Assembly (NCBI GenBank): GCA_024697405.1
Contig: JAILFU010000163.1
Coordinates: 1-64,000, forward strand
Reading direction: 5' to 3'
DNA length: 64,000 bases
Origin: Prevotella sp.
GTDB lineage: Bacteria > Bacteroidota > Bacteroidia > Bacteroidales > Bacteroidaceae
This document shows, piece by piece, positions 1 through 9,369 of this stretch (position 1 is its first letter; each line of letters opens with the position of its first letter). Below the pieces are notes generated by a model that was not told the origin of the DNA, did not search any database, and saw only the letters and a list, made by a program, of their open reading frames with translations. The position numbers were made by a program, and so were the translations under genes.

Positions 1-1806
1 TTTGCCTTGGCCGATGGCCACTGGGTGGGAACATGGGGTACAGCCCCGCAACTTGTGGAAAATCATAATAATCCGCCATCGCCTGGACTGGCCAACAATT
101 CGTTGCGCCAGATTGTGCAGGTGTCCATAGGGGGTAAAAAGGTGCGCCTGAAGCTGACCAATGAGTTCAGCAAGGTCGCTACTGAAATTAAGGCCGTAGA
201 GCTGGCCTATGCCAAGACGTCAGGTAACAGCAGCGAGATCGACGAGGCCTCGACGGTCAGCCTGACTTTCGATGGCAATGCTTCGGTCAGCATCCCTGCT
301 GGCGGCAAGGTTACGTCGGATGCTGTAGACTTCCACCTCGGTAGCCGTGAAAACGTGGCTATCACCATTCATTATGGTGCTGCCTCGTCGACCAGCGTCA
401 GCGGGCATCCCGGTTCGCGAACCACGTCATATCTGAAGGCTGGTCAAACTTCCGACTTCAGCGGTGCCACCAAGACTGACCATTGGTATAGCATCCTGGC
501 ACTTGAAGTGGAGGCTCCCGAAGAGACAGGGGCGGTGGCCATCCTTGGCAACTCCATCACCGATGGACGCGGTTCGACTACCAACGAACAGAACCGCTGG
601 CCTGACGTGCTCTCACGCCGGCTCAATGCTCAGTTCTCTGATACACATTCTCAGCAGGTAGGTGTGCTCAACATGGGTATTGGCGGTAACTGTGTACTTG
701 GCGGAGGCTTAGGTCCTGCTGCCGTGAACAGATATCAGCGCGACCTGCTTGGACAGGAGGGCGTAAAGTGGATTATCCTCTTTGAGGCGGTCAACGACCT
801 GGGCGGAGCGCAGAACGGTGTGCAGACAGCCAAGCGTATTATCGACGTCTATAAGCAGATAATCCGCGAAGCACACCAGAAAGGTATCTATGTGTTCGGC
901 GCCACCATTACACCGTTCAAGGGCAACAATTACTATTCCGTAGACCATGAGAAAGGACGGAGCACCTTGAACAAATGGATTCGCACCACGAAAATGCTCG
1001 ACGGAGTGATAGACTTCGACGTGGCTGTGCGCAATCCTGAGGACACGATTGCCCTGCAGCGGGAGTTCCTTTTCGAAAACGACTGGCTCCACCTGAATGC
1101 CAAGGGCTATGAGACCATGGGTAGCTGCATCGACTTGAGCCTGTTCACCAAGACTGACCCTTTGGCAGCTGATGAAGAAGAGGACAACTATGGCGAGGCA
1201 CTTTGGATAGAAGCCGAAGAGCTGCGTACCAAGACCGTGGGTACAGCCTTTCGTCAGGTTGATGACGGCGCAGCCTCCGGTGGCAAGTATCTTCTGACGG
1301 TGAACAACATCACCAATGCCGCCCCCGCCGACAGTGCCAACATGCTCACTGCCCGCTTTGCGGCTTCCACTGCTGACACCTATTATATATATGCCCGTGT
1401 CAACTGTCCCACGTGGGATGATGACAGCTATTGGGTTGGCGTCGACGGGCCGATGAGCAACTTTGCCAACGGACTTCAGACGGGCGGCTCATGGGACTGG
1501 AAGGAACTCTTCAGCGGCTTCCTTCAGGCAGGCCAGCACCAGCTTAACCTGGCTGGACGTGAAGACGGCGCATGTATCGACAAGCTCTGTTTCACCACTA
1601 ACCCTGAAGCCCCGACGGGCTTGGGCGGTACTGCTGTTCCACTCTCTGTCAGCCGTCCTCTCAGCAGTTGTCAGTCGGCTGCTTCAGTTGACACTTATTC
1701 TTTGAATGGCCTCCGTCTGACAGCTCAACATACTTCTGGCCCACACATCGAAATCCAACGTACTGACGACGGCTCCGTCCTATCCCGAAGAGTAGTTTTA
1801 CGTTGA
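1..1806 (+). CDS. Secreted GDSL/SGNH-family esterase, 5' truncated by window edge
   Basis: Frame 1 is open from base 1 (FALA then DGHW), so the TTG-initiated ORF at 7 is not the true start. The visible FALA looks like the end of a signal peptide. SGNH blocks in ORF numbering: GNSITDG with the nucleophile Ser at about 183, the GIGGN glycine block, VNDLG with Asn at about 263, and DWLHLN supplying Asp/His at about 359-362. The N-terminal beta domain (GTWGTAPQLVE, then NNSLRQIVQVSIGG) is typical of secreted Bacteroidota and actinobacterial SGNH hydrolases. Residues from about 400 (WIEAEEL) to 540 resemble a carbohydrate-binding or GH115-C-terminal-like beta domain. The end (TYSLNGLRL) resembles a degenerate Prevotella C-terminal sorting tag. 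A deacetylase or esterase acting on plant polysaccharide is inferred from the neighbouring GH51 gene; the substrate cannot be read from sequence. Confidence 0.85.
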   Translation, partial: FALADGHWVGTWGTAPQLVENHNNPPSPGLANNSLRQIVQVSIGGKKVRLKLTNEFSKVATEIKAVELAYAKTSGNSSEIDEASTVSLTFDGNASVSIPAGGKVTSDAVDFHLGSRENVAITIHYGAASSTSVSGHPGSRTTSYLKAGQTSDFSGATKTDHWYSILALEVEAPEETGAVAILGNSITDGRGSTTNEQNRWPDVLSRRLNAQFSDTHSQQVGVLNMGIGGNCVLGGGLGPAAVNRYQRDLLGQEGVKWIILFEAVNDLGGAQNGVQTAKRIIDVYKQIIREAHQKGIYVFGATITPFKGNNYYSVDHEKGRSTLNKWIRTTKMLDGVIDFDVAVRNPEDTIALQREFLFENDWLHLNAKGYETMGSCIDLSLFTKTDPLAADEEEDNYGEALWIEAEELRTKTVGTAFRQVDDGAASGGKYLLTVNNITNAAPADSANMLTARFAASTADTYYIYARVNCPTWDDDSYWVGVDGPMSNFANGLQTGGSWDWKELFSGFLQAGQHQLNLAGREDGACIDKLCFTTNPEAPTGLGGTAVPLSVSRPLSSCQSAASVDTYSLNGLRLTAQHTSGPHIEIQRTDDGSVLSRRVVLR

Positions 1807-1826
1807 TGAAGTCTTTATAAGTGGGA

Positions 1827-1869
1827 AACGAATTAGTGGCTATGTTAGAAACATAGCCACTAATTCGTT
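1827..1869. terminator. Bidirectional terminator hairpin between convergent genes
   Basis: A perfect 20-bp inverted repeat (AACGAATTAGTGGCTATGTT and its reverse complement) with the 3-nt loop AGA. It sits 20 bp after the esterase stop and 23 bp before the convergent arabinofuranosidase stop, so it can serve both strands. No long T tract follows. Confidence 0.8.
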
Positions 1870-1892
1870 GTATAGGCATTTGTATAGAAGAA

Positions 1893-3485
1893 TCACTTCA
1901 GGGTGAGCACGACGATGCTGTGAGCTGGCATCTTCACGTTGAGCTTGCCGTCCTTGTCGAGCTTGGCGGCGCTGAAGGTGGCGGGCTGCACACGGTTGGG
2001 GTGCTCAAAGTCGTTGTAGTCGTCGGCTCTCTTGCTGGTGAGTATGCGTCCGCTCACGCTTTTTGCCTTGAAGCCGTCTAAAGCGATGTCGATGGTCTGT
2101 TCCTTGTCAAGCGACACGTTGGTCAGGGCCAGCACGATGCTGCCGTCTTGTGTCTTGGCTGCGGAGGCGGAGAGCATGGGGCAGGGGCGATAGCCGGCAT
2201 CGGCAGCATTCTCCTTCTCCTTGAAGTAGGCCTTGCTCACCGGCATGATGTCTGTCTTCAGGTCGAGAGGCAGGTAGATGGCCTCCTGGAACGGGGTGTA
2301 CATCTCGAACACATGGTAGGTGGGTGTGAGGACCATGTGGCCCGTCCCCTCCTGGTCGGTGAGAATCATCGACTGTAGCACGTTCACAACCTGCGCGATG
2401 TTGGCCATCTTCACACGGTCGGTGTATTTATGGAACACATTGAGCGACAGTGCTGCCACGATGGCATCGCGGAGTGCGTTTTGCTGGTAGAGGTGTCCGG
2501 GGACGGTGCCCGGTTCCTCGTCCCACCATGTGCCCCACTCATCCACGAGCAGGCCTATTCGCCCTTCGGGGTCTTTCTCGTCCATGATGGCTTTGTGCTT
2601 CTTGATGACTTCCTCTATTTCCAGACATTTTCCCAGTGCCCAATAGTACTGGTCGTTGTCGAAATTGGTGGCCGAACCCTTCGGTCCGTTCCATCCGGAG
2701 CAGGTATAATAGTGCAGGCTGATGCCCTGCATCTGCCGTCCAACATTCTTCATGAGGGTTTCTGTCCAGTCGTAGTCGTAGTCGCTGGCACCGCTGGCAA
2801 TACGGTAGAGCCGGTTGTCCCCCTGGTCACGCAGATAGGTGTTGAACTTGCGGTATTCGTTGGAATAGTATTCCGCAGTCATGTTTCCACCGCATCCCCA
2901 TGCCTCGTTGCCAATGCCGAAGTATTTCACCTTCCAGGCCTTGTCGCGCCCGTTCTGGCGGCGCAGGCGTGCCATCGGCGTGTCACCGTCGCTAGTCATG
3001 TATTCCACCCATTGTGCCATCTCCTTCACCGTGCCTGAGCCAACGTTGCCGCTGATGTATGGCTCGCATCCCAGCATCTCGCAGAGATTCAGGAACTCAT
3101 GGGTGCCAAAGGAGTTGTCCTCGATGGTGCCGCCCCAGTTGTTGTTGCGAAGTGAGGGCCGGTCTTTCTTCGGGCCGATGCCGTCCATCCAGTGGTAGTC
3201 GTCGGCAAAGCAGCCGCCGGGCCAGCGAAGCACGGGTACTTTCAGTGCCTTCAGCGCGTTGAACACATCCTTGCGATAGCCATCGATGTTGGGGATGGGT
3301 GACTCGGGGCCTACCCAGAGGCCGCCGTAGATACAGGAGCCGAGGTGCTCGGAGAACTGTCCGTAGATTTCTTTGTTGATTTTCTGCTGCCCTTGTGCCA
3401 CGTGTATGGTGGCAGTGGCGTCCTGTGCAGACGAGGTGACGAATGATGCCACGGCAAAAGTGGCACAAAGAATAGTTTTTTTCAT
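1893..3485 (-). CDS. Secreted alpha-L-arabinofuranosidase, GH51
   Basis: Releases terminal arabinofuranose from arabinan, arabinoxylan or pectin side chains. The start is taken at MKKTILCATF, which opens a signal peptide ending near SSAQ. The ORF track's 15 upstream residues are unlikely because a TAATTTTG promoter box falls inside that extension. GH51 features: INKEIYGQFSEHLG near the N-terminus, LRWPGGCFADDYHW, the acid/base Glu in GIGNEAWGCGG (about residue 194) and the nucleophile Glu in LLVDEWGTWW (about 316), followed by the C-terminal beta-sandwich. Length of 530 residues is normal for the family. It converges on the esterase, so both may act on the same plant material but are not one operon. 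Confidence 0.95.
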   Translation of the reverse strand: MKKTILCATFAVASFVTSSAQDATATIHVAQGQQKINKEIYGQFSEHLGSCIYGGLWVGPESPIPNIDGYRKDVFNALKALKVPVLRWPGGCFADDYHWMDGIGPKKDRPSLRNNNWGGTIEDNSFGTHEFLNLCEMLGCEPYISGNVGSGTVKEMAQWVEYMTSDGDTPMARLRRQNGRDKAWKVKYFGIGNEAWGCGGNMTAEYYSNEYRKFNTYLRDQGDNRLYRIASGASDYDYDWTETLMKNVGRQMQGISLHYYTCSGWNGPKGSATNFDNDQYYWALGKCLEIEEVIKKHKAIMDEKDPEGRIGLLVDEWGTWWDEEPGTVPGHLYQQNALRDAIVAALSLNVFHKYTDRVKMANIAQVVNVLQSMILTDQEGTGHMVLTPTYHVFEMYTPFQEAIYLPLDLKTDIMPVSKAYFKEKENAADAGYRPCPMLSASAAKTQDGSIVLALTNVSLDKEQTIDIALDGFKAKSVSGRILTSKRADDYNDFEHPNRVQPATFSAAKLDKDGKLNVKMPAHSIVVLTLK

Positions 3486-3517
3486 ATTTAATAAGTTATA
3501 GTGGTATTTTAGTGCGA

Positions 3518-3525
3518 CAAAATTA
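3518..3525 (-). promoter_or_regulatory. Putative -7 box of the GH51 gene
   Basis: The minus strand reads TAATTTTG, matching the Bacteroidota TAnnTTTG consensus, 32 bp before the chosen ATG. I could not find a convincing -33 TTG at the usual spacing. Confidence 0.5.
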
Positions 3526-3597
3526 CACATTATTTTTCAAATAATCGAAGATAGTAGCTATTTGCTTTGCTAAAAAAACTTAAGTTGGCAGTGCAAG

Positions 3598-3630
3598 TTG
3601 CGGTTATTCCGATTTTATTTCGTAATTTTG
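3598..3630 (+). promoter_or_regulatory. Putative rho promoter
   Basis: TTG at 3598-3600, a 22-bp spacer, then TAATTTTG at 3623-3630. This fits the Bacteroidota -33/-7 layout and leaves a rho leader of about 85 nt, which is long for this window. Confidence 0.55.
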
Positions 3631-3720
3631 CAGTCGATTTCTGAAAGGCGTTTCTTTTCTTGAAACGTTTCCCATCTCAACATCATCTTTCTGATTAAGA
3701 ATTACACTTGATAAATCAAT

Positions 3721-5673
3721 ATGTACACCAAGCAAGAATTAGAGCAAATGGAAGTTGCCCAGCTGATGGATGTTGCCAGCAGCCTGGGCCTGAAGGTTTC
3801 CCAGAATGACAGTCTGGAGAAAGTGATATACGATATTTTGGATAAAGCCGCCGTAGACAGTGCCACCAGCGGTGCTGCCGCTCCGAAACGGAAGCGCACG
3901 CGCATTGCCAAGAAAGACAATGACCATGTTTATTCCGTGGCAAGTAAGGAAGGAGAGCCCAAGGAAGATAAGTCCGAGAAGCAGAAAGCCGAAGAGCCGC
4001 TTCCCCTGTTTAAGGAACAGCCAGCTCCTGCTCCCAAGAAACGAGCATCGAAAAAGGCAGAGACTACGGATGAAGCACCGGCTGCTACACCCAAGAAGCG
4101 CGGCAGAAAGTCGAAGGCTGAACTTGCCGCCATTGCCGCTGCCGAGGCAGCCAAGCTGGAGGAGGAAAAGAAGGCTGCTGAAGAACAAACTCCAGATGTA
4201 GCCGTGGAAATGCAGGCCGTTCCTGAGGCTGTTGCCGAACAAACCCTGAACGACGAGGCTCCCGACCGCGACATGCTGGAGCAGTTGCAGGAAAAGATGT
4301 CCCATAGGATGGAGGCCTCCAAACAGCCGGAAGAGACGGGCGAAGCCGACAATTATCAGGATGAAATGATGGTCTGGGAGGATGATCCTGCCGACGGTAC
4401 CGACTTTATCACGCTGGTCGACCTGCCCATTGAGGATCAGTCGGCCATTCCGACGCTTGACATCTTCGACCGTCCAGTTGCCCCCCAGCAACCGGAGCCG
4501 GTTTTCCAACCCGCACCTGTGCCGCCTGTCAATACCAATGTCCGTTATGACTTCTCGGACATCATCACCGGCAATGGCGTGCTGGAGATTCTACAGGATG
4601 GTTACGGCTTCCTCCGTTCCAGCGACTATAACTACCTCTCCTCGCCCGACGACATCTATGTGTCGACCCAACAGATTAAGAAATATTCCCTGAAGACGGG
4701 CGATGTGGTGGACTGCACAGTGCGTCCTCCGCATGACAACGAGAAATATTTTGCCATGTCGACGGTGAACAGCATCAACGGGCGCAACCCCTCGGAAGTG
4801 CGCGACCGCGTAAGCTTTGAACACCTGACGCCGCTCTTCCCTGAAGAGAAGTTCAACCTGACAGGCGACCCGAATACCACCAATCCTTCGACGCGTATCG
4901 TCGACCTGTTCTCACCCATTGGCAAGGGCCAGCGTGCCCTCATTGTGGCTCAGCCCAAGACCGGTAAGACCATCCTGATGAAGGACATTGCCAATGCCAT
5001 TGCCGCCAACCACCCCGAGGCCTATATCATGATGCTGCTCATCGACGAGCGCCCTGAAGAGGTTACCGATATGGCCCGCACTGTGAATGCCGAGGTCATC
5101 GCCTCGACCTTTGACGAGCCAGCCGACCGCCACGTGAAGATTGCCGGCATCGTGCTGGAGAAGGCCAAGCGAATGGTGGAATGCGGCCACGACGTGGTTA
5201 TCTTCCTTGACAGCATCACACGTCTCGCGCGAGCATATAATACTGTGGCGCCTGCCAGCGGTAAGGTGCTCACAGGCGGTGTGGACGCCAATGCCCTGCA
5301 GAAGCCCAAGCGCTTCTTCGGCGCTGCCCGAAAGATAGAGAGAGGCGGTTCGCTGACCATCATTGCTACGGCACTCGTGGATACCGGCTCGAAGATGGAC
5401 GAGGTGATCTTCGAGGAGTTCAAGGGAACAGGCAACTCAGAGATTCAGCTCGACCGCATGCTGTCGAACAAGCGCATCTTCCCGTCGATGAACCTGGTGC
5501 AGTCGAGCACTCGCCGCGACGATCTGCTGCAAGACCAGACTACGCTGAACCGCATGTGGGTCATGCGCAAGTATATTGCTGAGATGAATGCCATCGAAGC
5601 CATGAACACGGTGTACGACCGTCTGGTGCAGAGCAAGAACAACGAGGAGTTCCTCATGTCGATGAACGGTTAA
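3721..5673 (+). CDS. rho: Transcription termination factor Rho
   Basis: Hexameric RNA helicase that ends transcription. The first about 40 residues are a Rho_N-like helical segment ([18 protein letters not shown]). Residues 45-275 are a low-complexity K/E/A/P-rich insertion typical of Bacteroidota Rho. The cold-shock-like RNA-binding domain starts near 280 ([18 protein letters not shown]). The RecA-like ATPase carries Walker [12 protein letters not shown] near 410, Walker [14 protein letters not shown] and the Q-loop region [20 protein letters not shown]. Length of 650 exceeds the 419 of E. coli entirely because of the N-terminal insertion. The downstream lipoprotein starts within about 10 bp, so they are probably co-transcribed. 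Confidence 0.97.
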   Translation: MYTKQELEQMEVAQLMDVASSLGLKVSQNDSLEKVIYDILDKAAVDSATSGAAAPKRKRTRIAKKDNDHVYSVASKEGEPKEDKSEKQKAEEPLPLFKEQPAPAPKKRASKKAETTDEAPAATPKKRGRKSKAELAAIAAAEAAKLEEEKKAAEEQTPDVAVEMQAVPEAVAEQTLNDEAPDRDMLEQLQEKMSHRMEASKQPEETGEADNYQDEMMVWEDDPADGTDFITLVDLPIEDQSAIPTLDIFDRPVAPQQPEPVFQPAPVPPVNTNVRYDFSDIITGNGVLEILQDGYGFLRSSDYNYLSSPDDIYVSTQQIKKYSLKTGDVVDCTVRPPHDNEKYFAMSTVNSINGRNPSEVRDRVSFEHLTPLFPEEKFNLTGDPNTTNPSTRIVDLFSPIGKGQRALIVAQPKTGKTILMKDIANAIAANHPEAYIMMLLIDERPEEVTDMARTVNAEVIASTFDEPADRHVKIAGIVLEKAKRMVECGHDVVIFLDSITRLARAYNTVAPASGKVLTGGVDANALQKPKRFFGAARKIERGGSLTIIATALVDTGSKMDEVIFEEFKGTGNSEIQLDRMLSNKRIFPSMNLVQSSTRRDDLLQDQTTLNRMWVMRKYIAEMNAIEAMNTVYDRLVQSKNNEEFLMSMNG

Positions 5674-5683
5674 TGTGATGGCT

Positions 5684-6256
5684 ATGAAAAAGTATTGTCT
5701 ATGGGCTATAGCTTTTGGCCTGCTGACGGTGGCTTCGTGTAAGGACAGGAAACCGGCCAATGGCGACATTATCACTACCGACTACGTAGTGCCGACACCT
5801 TCCGACACGCCTGTCGCTATGGACAGACAGTCGGACCGGGTGGAAGTGGAATGGATTGAAGGACGTACCTATACCATCGTGGTGAACCGTGTGCCGGCAG
5901 ACTCGCTGCCTATGGTGGCCGACGAGATAGGGCAGAAGTATAAAGACAACCTCGTGAGGGTGAAGGTGATGCGGGCAGACAGCACGCTCTTCTTCAACCG
6001 CACTTTCACGAAATCGGCATTTGCGAGCTGGCTTGACGCCGACTATCAGGAGAATGCTATTCTTGAAGGCATGCGCTTCCTGAAAGTGGAGTCCGACGAG
6101 CTCGTGCTGACGGCATGGCTGAATCATCCGGAGTCGGGCGATGACGAGGCGGCAGAACTGCGCGTCATCATCAATAAGAATGGTGAGGTAGCTATTCAGC
6201 GCTATAACGAGAACGACCGCGACGACCTGGAGATGATGGAGCGTGAGGAGGAGTAG
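5684..6256 (+). CDS. Small lipoprotein, DUF4738-like
   Basis: About 190 residues. The start is set at MKKYCLWAIA because the GTG and ATG codons just upstream would add only three residues before a signal peptide. A lipobox (VASC) predicts lipidation at about Cys19. The mature part is acidic, with alternating beta-like segments and no enzymatic motif that I recognise; it ends in an acidic MEREEE tail. It follows rho almost without a gap. Resemblance to the DUF4738 lipoproteins of Bacteroidales is from memory of their size, lipobox and context, so the family name is tentative and the function unknown. Confidence 0.7.
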   Translation: MKKYCLWAIAFGLLTVASCKDRKPANGDIITTDYVVPTPSDTPVAMDRQSDRVEVEWIEGRTYTIVVNRVPADSLPMVADEIGQKYKDNLVRVKVMRADSTLFFNRTFTKSAFASWLDADYQENAILEGMRFLKVESDELVLTAWLNHPESGDDEAAELRVIINKNGEVAIQRYNENDRDDLEMMEREEE

Positions 6257-6258
6257 TA

Positions 6259-6993
6259 CTAATGCCGTGCTACAAATTCGTAGCACGGCCAGGCCTCCTT
6301 CAGCTCATTCATGCTGCCCAGCAACATGTCGGTGCCTTTCTCCAGAAACAACTGTTCGGGCAGATGGCCAGTGTTGACACAAATCGTAAAAATACTGGCA
6401 GCAACGCTTGCCTGTACACCTAGCGGGGCATTCTCCACGACGATAGCTTCCCATGGATTCAGATTGCCCATTTTCTTTAGCCCTTTCAAGTAGGGGTCGG
6501 GGAACGGTTTCCCTTTCTTGATGTCGTAGGCGGTGACGATGTGCTCCTCGTCAAGAAAAGCTCCATAGTCGGTGAGCAACCGGTTAATGAGCGGGCGTTG
6601 TCCACTACCTGTCACCACGCCGATGGCCAGTCCGTCGGCGTTGATTTTTTCCATCAGTTCTTTGGCACCGGGCATCATGGGCGGCGCTGGCATAAGATGG
6701 AACAAGCGCGTCTTCTCGTCGTACATCTTTTGCGCCTCCTCCTCGTCGATGTCGCGTCCCTGCTGCTGTTTCACCATCTGGCGTATGGTGTCGACGCCGC
6801 GCTGTCCCTCAGTGGCATAAGCATCCTCATGGGTCATGGCAATACCGAATTTGGCCATTGACTCCTGCCAGGCGACAGCATGGTTGGGCATGGAGTCGTA
6901 GAGTACGCCGTCCATGTCGAAAAGCACAGCTTTGGGGCAGAATGCCTCAAAGCCATGCTTTGCTAAGTATTGCCTAACTGGGAGGAACAGCAT
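6259..6993 (-). CDS. HAD-superfamily phosphatase, beta-phosphoglucomutase-like
   Basis: A cytoplasmic HAD-IA hydrolase of about 244 residues. Motif I is FDMDGVLYDS with both Asp residues, motif II is VTGSG, motif III the Lys in KKGKPFPDPYL, and motif IV VVENAPLGVQA. An alpha-helical cap lies between motifs I and II. The ATG at 6993 (MLFLPVRQYLAKHGF) is preferred over the GTG at 7035, which overlaps the pgi stop and adds 14 non-conserved residues. It lies directly downstream of pgi, which suggests a sugar-phosphate substrate, but specificity is not readable. Confidence 0.88.
   Translation of the reverse strand: MLFLPVRQYLAKHGFEAFCPKAVLFDMDGVLYDSMPNHAVAWQESMAKFGIAMTHEDAYATEGQRGVDTIRQMVKQQQGRDIDEEEAQKMYDEKTRLFHLMPAPPMMPGAKELMEKINADGLAIGVVTGSGQRPLINRLLTDYGAFLDEEHIVTAYDIKKGKPFPDPYLKGLKKMGNLNPWEAIVVENAPLGVQASVAASIFTICVNTGHLPEQLFLEKGTDMLLGSMNELKEAWPCYEFVARH
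6264..6289. terminator. Hairpin overlapping the end of the HAD gene
   Basis: GCCGTGCTAC, a 6-nt loop and GTAGCACGGC form a perfect 10-bp stem within the last codons of the HAD gene and 8 bp after the convergent lipoprotein stop. No T-run follows on either strand, so terminator function is tentative. Confidence 0.45.
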
Positions 6994-7031
6994 CTTGATA
7001 TTTAATGAGTAAGAGTGATTCTCATTACTAA

Positions 7032-8384
7032 TCACTCATTCGCCAGCCTAGCCTTGATGGCTTTGCTCTCTGTCTCATAGCCGGGCTTGTCGAGCAGTGC
7101 GAACATGTTCTTCTTGTATGCCTCAACACCTGGCTGGTTGAAGGGATTCACACCCAGCACGTTGCCGCTGATGCCACAACCAATCTCGAAGAAGTAGATG
7201 AGCTGGCCGATGTAGAACTCGTTCAGCTTGGGAACGCTGATGCGGATGTTGGGCACGCCACCATCGACATGGGCCAGGCGAGTGCCCAGTTCGGCCATCT
7301 TGTTCACCTCGTCCACGCGCTTGCCAGCCAGGAAGTTCAGACCGTCGAGGTTCTCCTCGTCCTCTGGGAAGAGCAGTTTCTTCTCAGGCTCCTCAATGGA
7401 GATGACGGTCTCGAAGATGGTTCGCTCGCCGTCCTGAATCCACTGTCCCATGGAGTGCAGGTCGGTGGTGAAGTCTACGCTGGCGGGGAAGATGCCCTTC
7501 TTGTCCTTGCCCTCGCTCTCGCCGTAGAGCTGCTTCCACCACTCGCTCATGAAGTGGAGCTTAGGCTGGTAGTTCACCATGATTTCGATTTTCTTCCCGT
7601 TCTGGTAGAGGGCATTACGCACGGCGGCATACTGTGCGGCAGGGTTTTCTCCTGCAGGCACGTCCTTGCCGCAGGCTTTCTCCATCTGCTGGGCACCCTC
7701 GACAAGTGCTTTGATGTCAAAGCCGGCGCAGGCGATGGGCAACAAGCCTACTGGAGTGAGCACCGAGAAGCGGCCGCCAACATTGTCGGGGATGATGAAA
7801 CTTTTGTAGCCTTCCTTGTCGGCGCAGGTACGGGCGGCACCGCGCTTGGCGTCGGTCACGGCTACGATAACCTTCTTGGCCTCCTCCTTGCCACGCTGTG
7901 CCTCGCACTGCTTCTTCAGCAGGCGGAAGGTGAGGGCGGTCTCAGTCGTTGTGCCGCTCTTCGAGATGTTGATGACGCCGAACTTCTTGTCTTTCAAATA
8001 CTCCGTCAGTTCGAAGAGGTAGTCCTCACCGATGTTGTTGCCGGCGAAGAGAATCGTCGGATTCTTCTTGTCCTGAATGAGCCAGGAGAACGAGTTACTC
8101 AGTGCCTCGATGACAGCACGGGCACCCAGGTAGGAGCCGCCGATGCCGGCTACGACCACGGCCTCGCAGTTGTCGCGGAGTACTTTGGCTGTAGCCTCAA
8201 TCTCGTCGAGGAAAGCATGGGTGATCTCTGTGGGCAGATGCAGCCAGCCCAGGAAGTCGTTGCCGGGGCATGTGCCGTTTTCCAAGGCCTCTTGAGCGGC
8301 CTTCACTTGGGGTTCGAAAGCATCTACTGCGCCAGCTTTCAGGAAGCAGGCAGCTTTCGTAATGTCTAAGCTGATGTTCTTCAT
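7032..8384 (-). CDS. pgi: Glucose-6-phosphate isomerase
   Basis: Interconverts glucose-6-phosphate and fructose-6-phosphate. The 450-residue length matches the short bacterial GPI form. Conserved pieces include [16 protein letters not shown] near the phosphate site, [19 protein letters not shown] (SIS-domain phosphate loop), [15 protein letters not shown] (GPI signature) and [19 protein letters not shown] with the catalytic region near the C-terminus. It lies 32 bp downstream of pyrF and abuts the HAD gene, consistent with one minus-strand operon starting at prfA. Confidence 0.97.
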   Translation of the reverse strand: MKNISLDITKAACFLKAGAVDAFEPQVKAAQEALENGTCPGNDFLGWLHLPTEITHAFLDEIEATAKVLRDNCEAVVVAGIGGSYLGARAVIEALSNSFSWLIQDKKNPTILFAGNNIGEDYLFELTEYLKDKKFGVINISKSGTTTETALTFRLLKKQCEAQRGKEEAKKVIVAVTDAKRGAARTCADKEGYKSFIIPDNVGGRFSVLTPVGLLPIACAGFDIKALVEGAQQMEKACGKDVPAGENPAAQYAAVRNALYQNGKKIEIMVNYQPKLHFMSEWWKQLYGESEGKDKKGIFPASVDFTTDLHSMGQWIQDGERTIFETVISIEEPEKKLLFPEDEENLDGLNFLAGKRVDEVNKMAELGTRLAHVDGGVPNIRISVPKLNEFYIGQLIYFFEIGCGISGNVLGVNPFNQPGVEAYKKNMFALLDKPGYETESKAIKARLANE

Positions 8385-8416
8385 CTTTTACAGGTTTGTT
8401 ATTTTAGTTTTGAGGT

Positions 8417-9295
8417 TTAAAATTTCTCAGCCAACAGACTGTCCATCTGCTGTTGTAGTTCGCGTGCCTTTTTGCCGGCCTCTTCAGCAAAGTTGATATC
8501 ATTACTGGCATAGATGATGCCCCGGCTGGAATTTACCAGCAGGCCGCAATCCTCTGTCATGCCATATTTGCATACCTCCTCGAGCGAACCGCCCTGTGCA
8601 CCGACGCCGGGAACGAGGAGGAAATGGCGCGGAGCCACACGGCGAACGTCTTCGAACAGCTTGCCCTGTGTGGCCCCCACGACGTACATCATATTCTCTT
8701 CTGTGCCCCACTGCTGGCTCTTGAGAATGACTTGCTCGAAGAGCCTGGAGTTTGCGCTTTGATCAACAGGCGACATCTGGAAATCCTGGCTGCCCTTATT
8801 TGATGTCAACGCCAACAGAACGACCCACCTGCCAGGATACTGGAGGAATGGTGTCACCGAGTCTTCGCCCATGTAGGGGGCTACGGTCAGGGCGTCAGCT
8901 GGGTGGTCACCCTCAAAGAAGCTTCGGGCATACATCTTCGCAGTATTGCCGATATCGCCGCGTTTGGCATCGGCAATGATGAAGTGGTTGGGATAGAACT
9001 CCCTCAGATAGCGCAAAGTCATTTTGAATGCCACTATTCCTCCCACTCCGTATGCCTCATAGAAAGCCAGGTTGGGCTTATAGGCCACGCAATAGGGTGC
9101 TGTGGCGTCGATGATGGCACGGTTAAAAGTCAGTAGCATGATGGCTGTCAGTTGGTCGTGGTCGCTTTTCTCCGCAACGTGCTTGTTGACGTTATCTTTG
9201 AGCGGCTGTGGAATCTTTTCCATGACAGGGTCGAGTCCTACGCAGAGGAACGACCCTTTCAGCCGTATTTGCTTTATCAGTTCTTGGCGTGTCAT
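8417..9295 (-). CDS. pyrF: Orotidine 5'-phosphate decarboxylase
   Basis: Converts OMP to UMP, the last step of de novo pyrimidine synthesis. The 292-residue length and the motif [19 protein letters not shown] (catalytic Lys/Asp cluster) identify the longer type-2 PyrF. Also visible are [11 protein letters not shown] near the N-terminus and [11 protein letters not shown] at the phosphate-binding end. prfA lies 74 bp upstream; the prfA-pyrF pairing is common in Bacteroidales. Confidence 0.96.
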   Translation of the reverse strand: MTRQELIKQIRLKGSFLCVGLDPVMEKIPQPLKDNVNKHVAEKSDHDQLTAIMLLTFNRAIIDATAPYCVAYKPNLAFYEAYGVGGIVAFKMTLRYLREFYPNHFIIADAKRGDIGNTAKMYARSFFEGDHPADALTVAPYMGEDSVTPFLQYPGRWVVLLALTSNKGSQDFQMSPVDQSANSRLFEQVILKSQQWGTEENMMYVVGATQGKLFEDVRRVAPRHFLLVPGVGAQGGSLEEVCKYGMTEDCGLLVNSSRGIIYASNDINFAEEAGKKARELQQQMDSLLAEKF

Positions 9296-9369
9296 TTCCT
9301 AATATACTTTTATGTTGTTAGTTTTATGGTTCTGTAGATAATCGCCTCCCTAGGGAGACGTTGGGGGCT

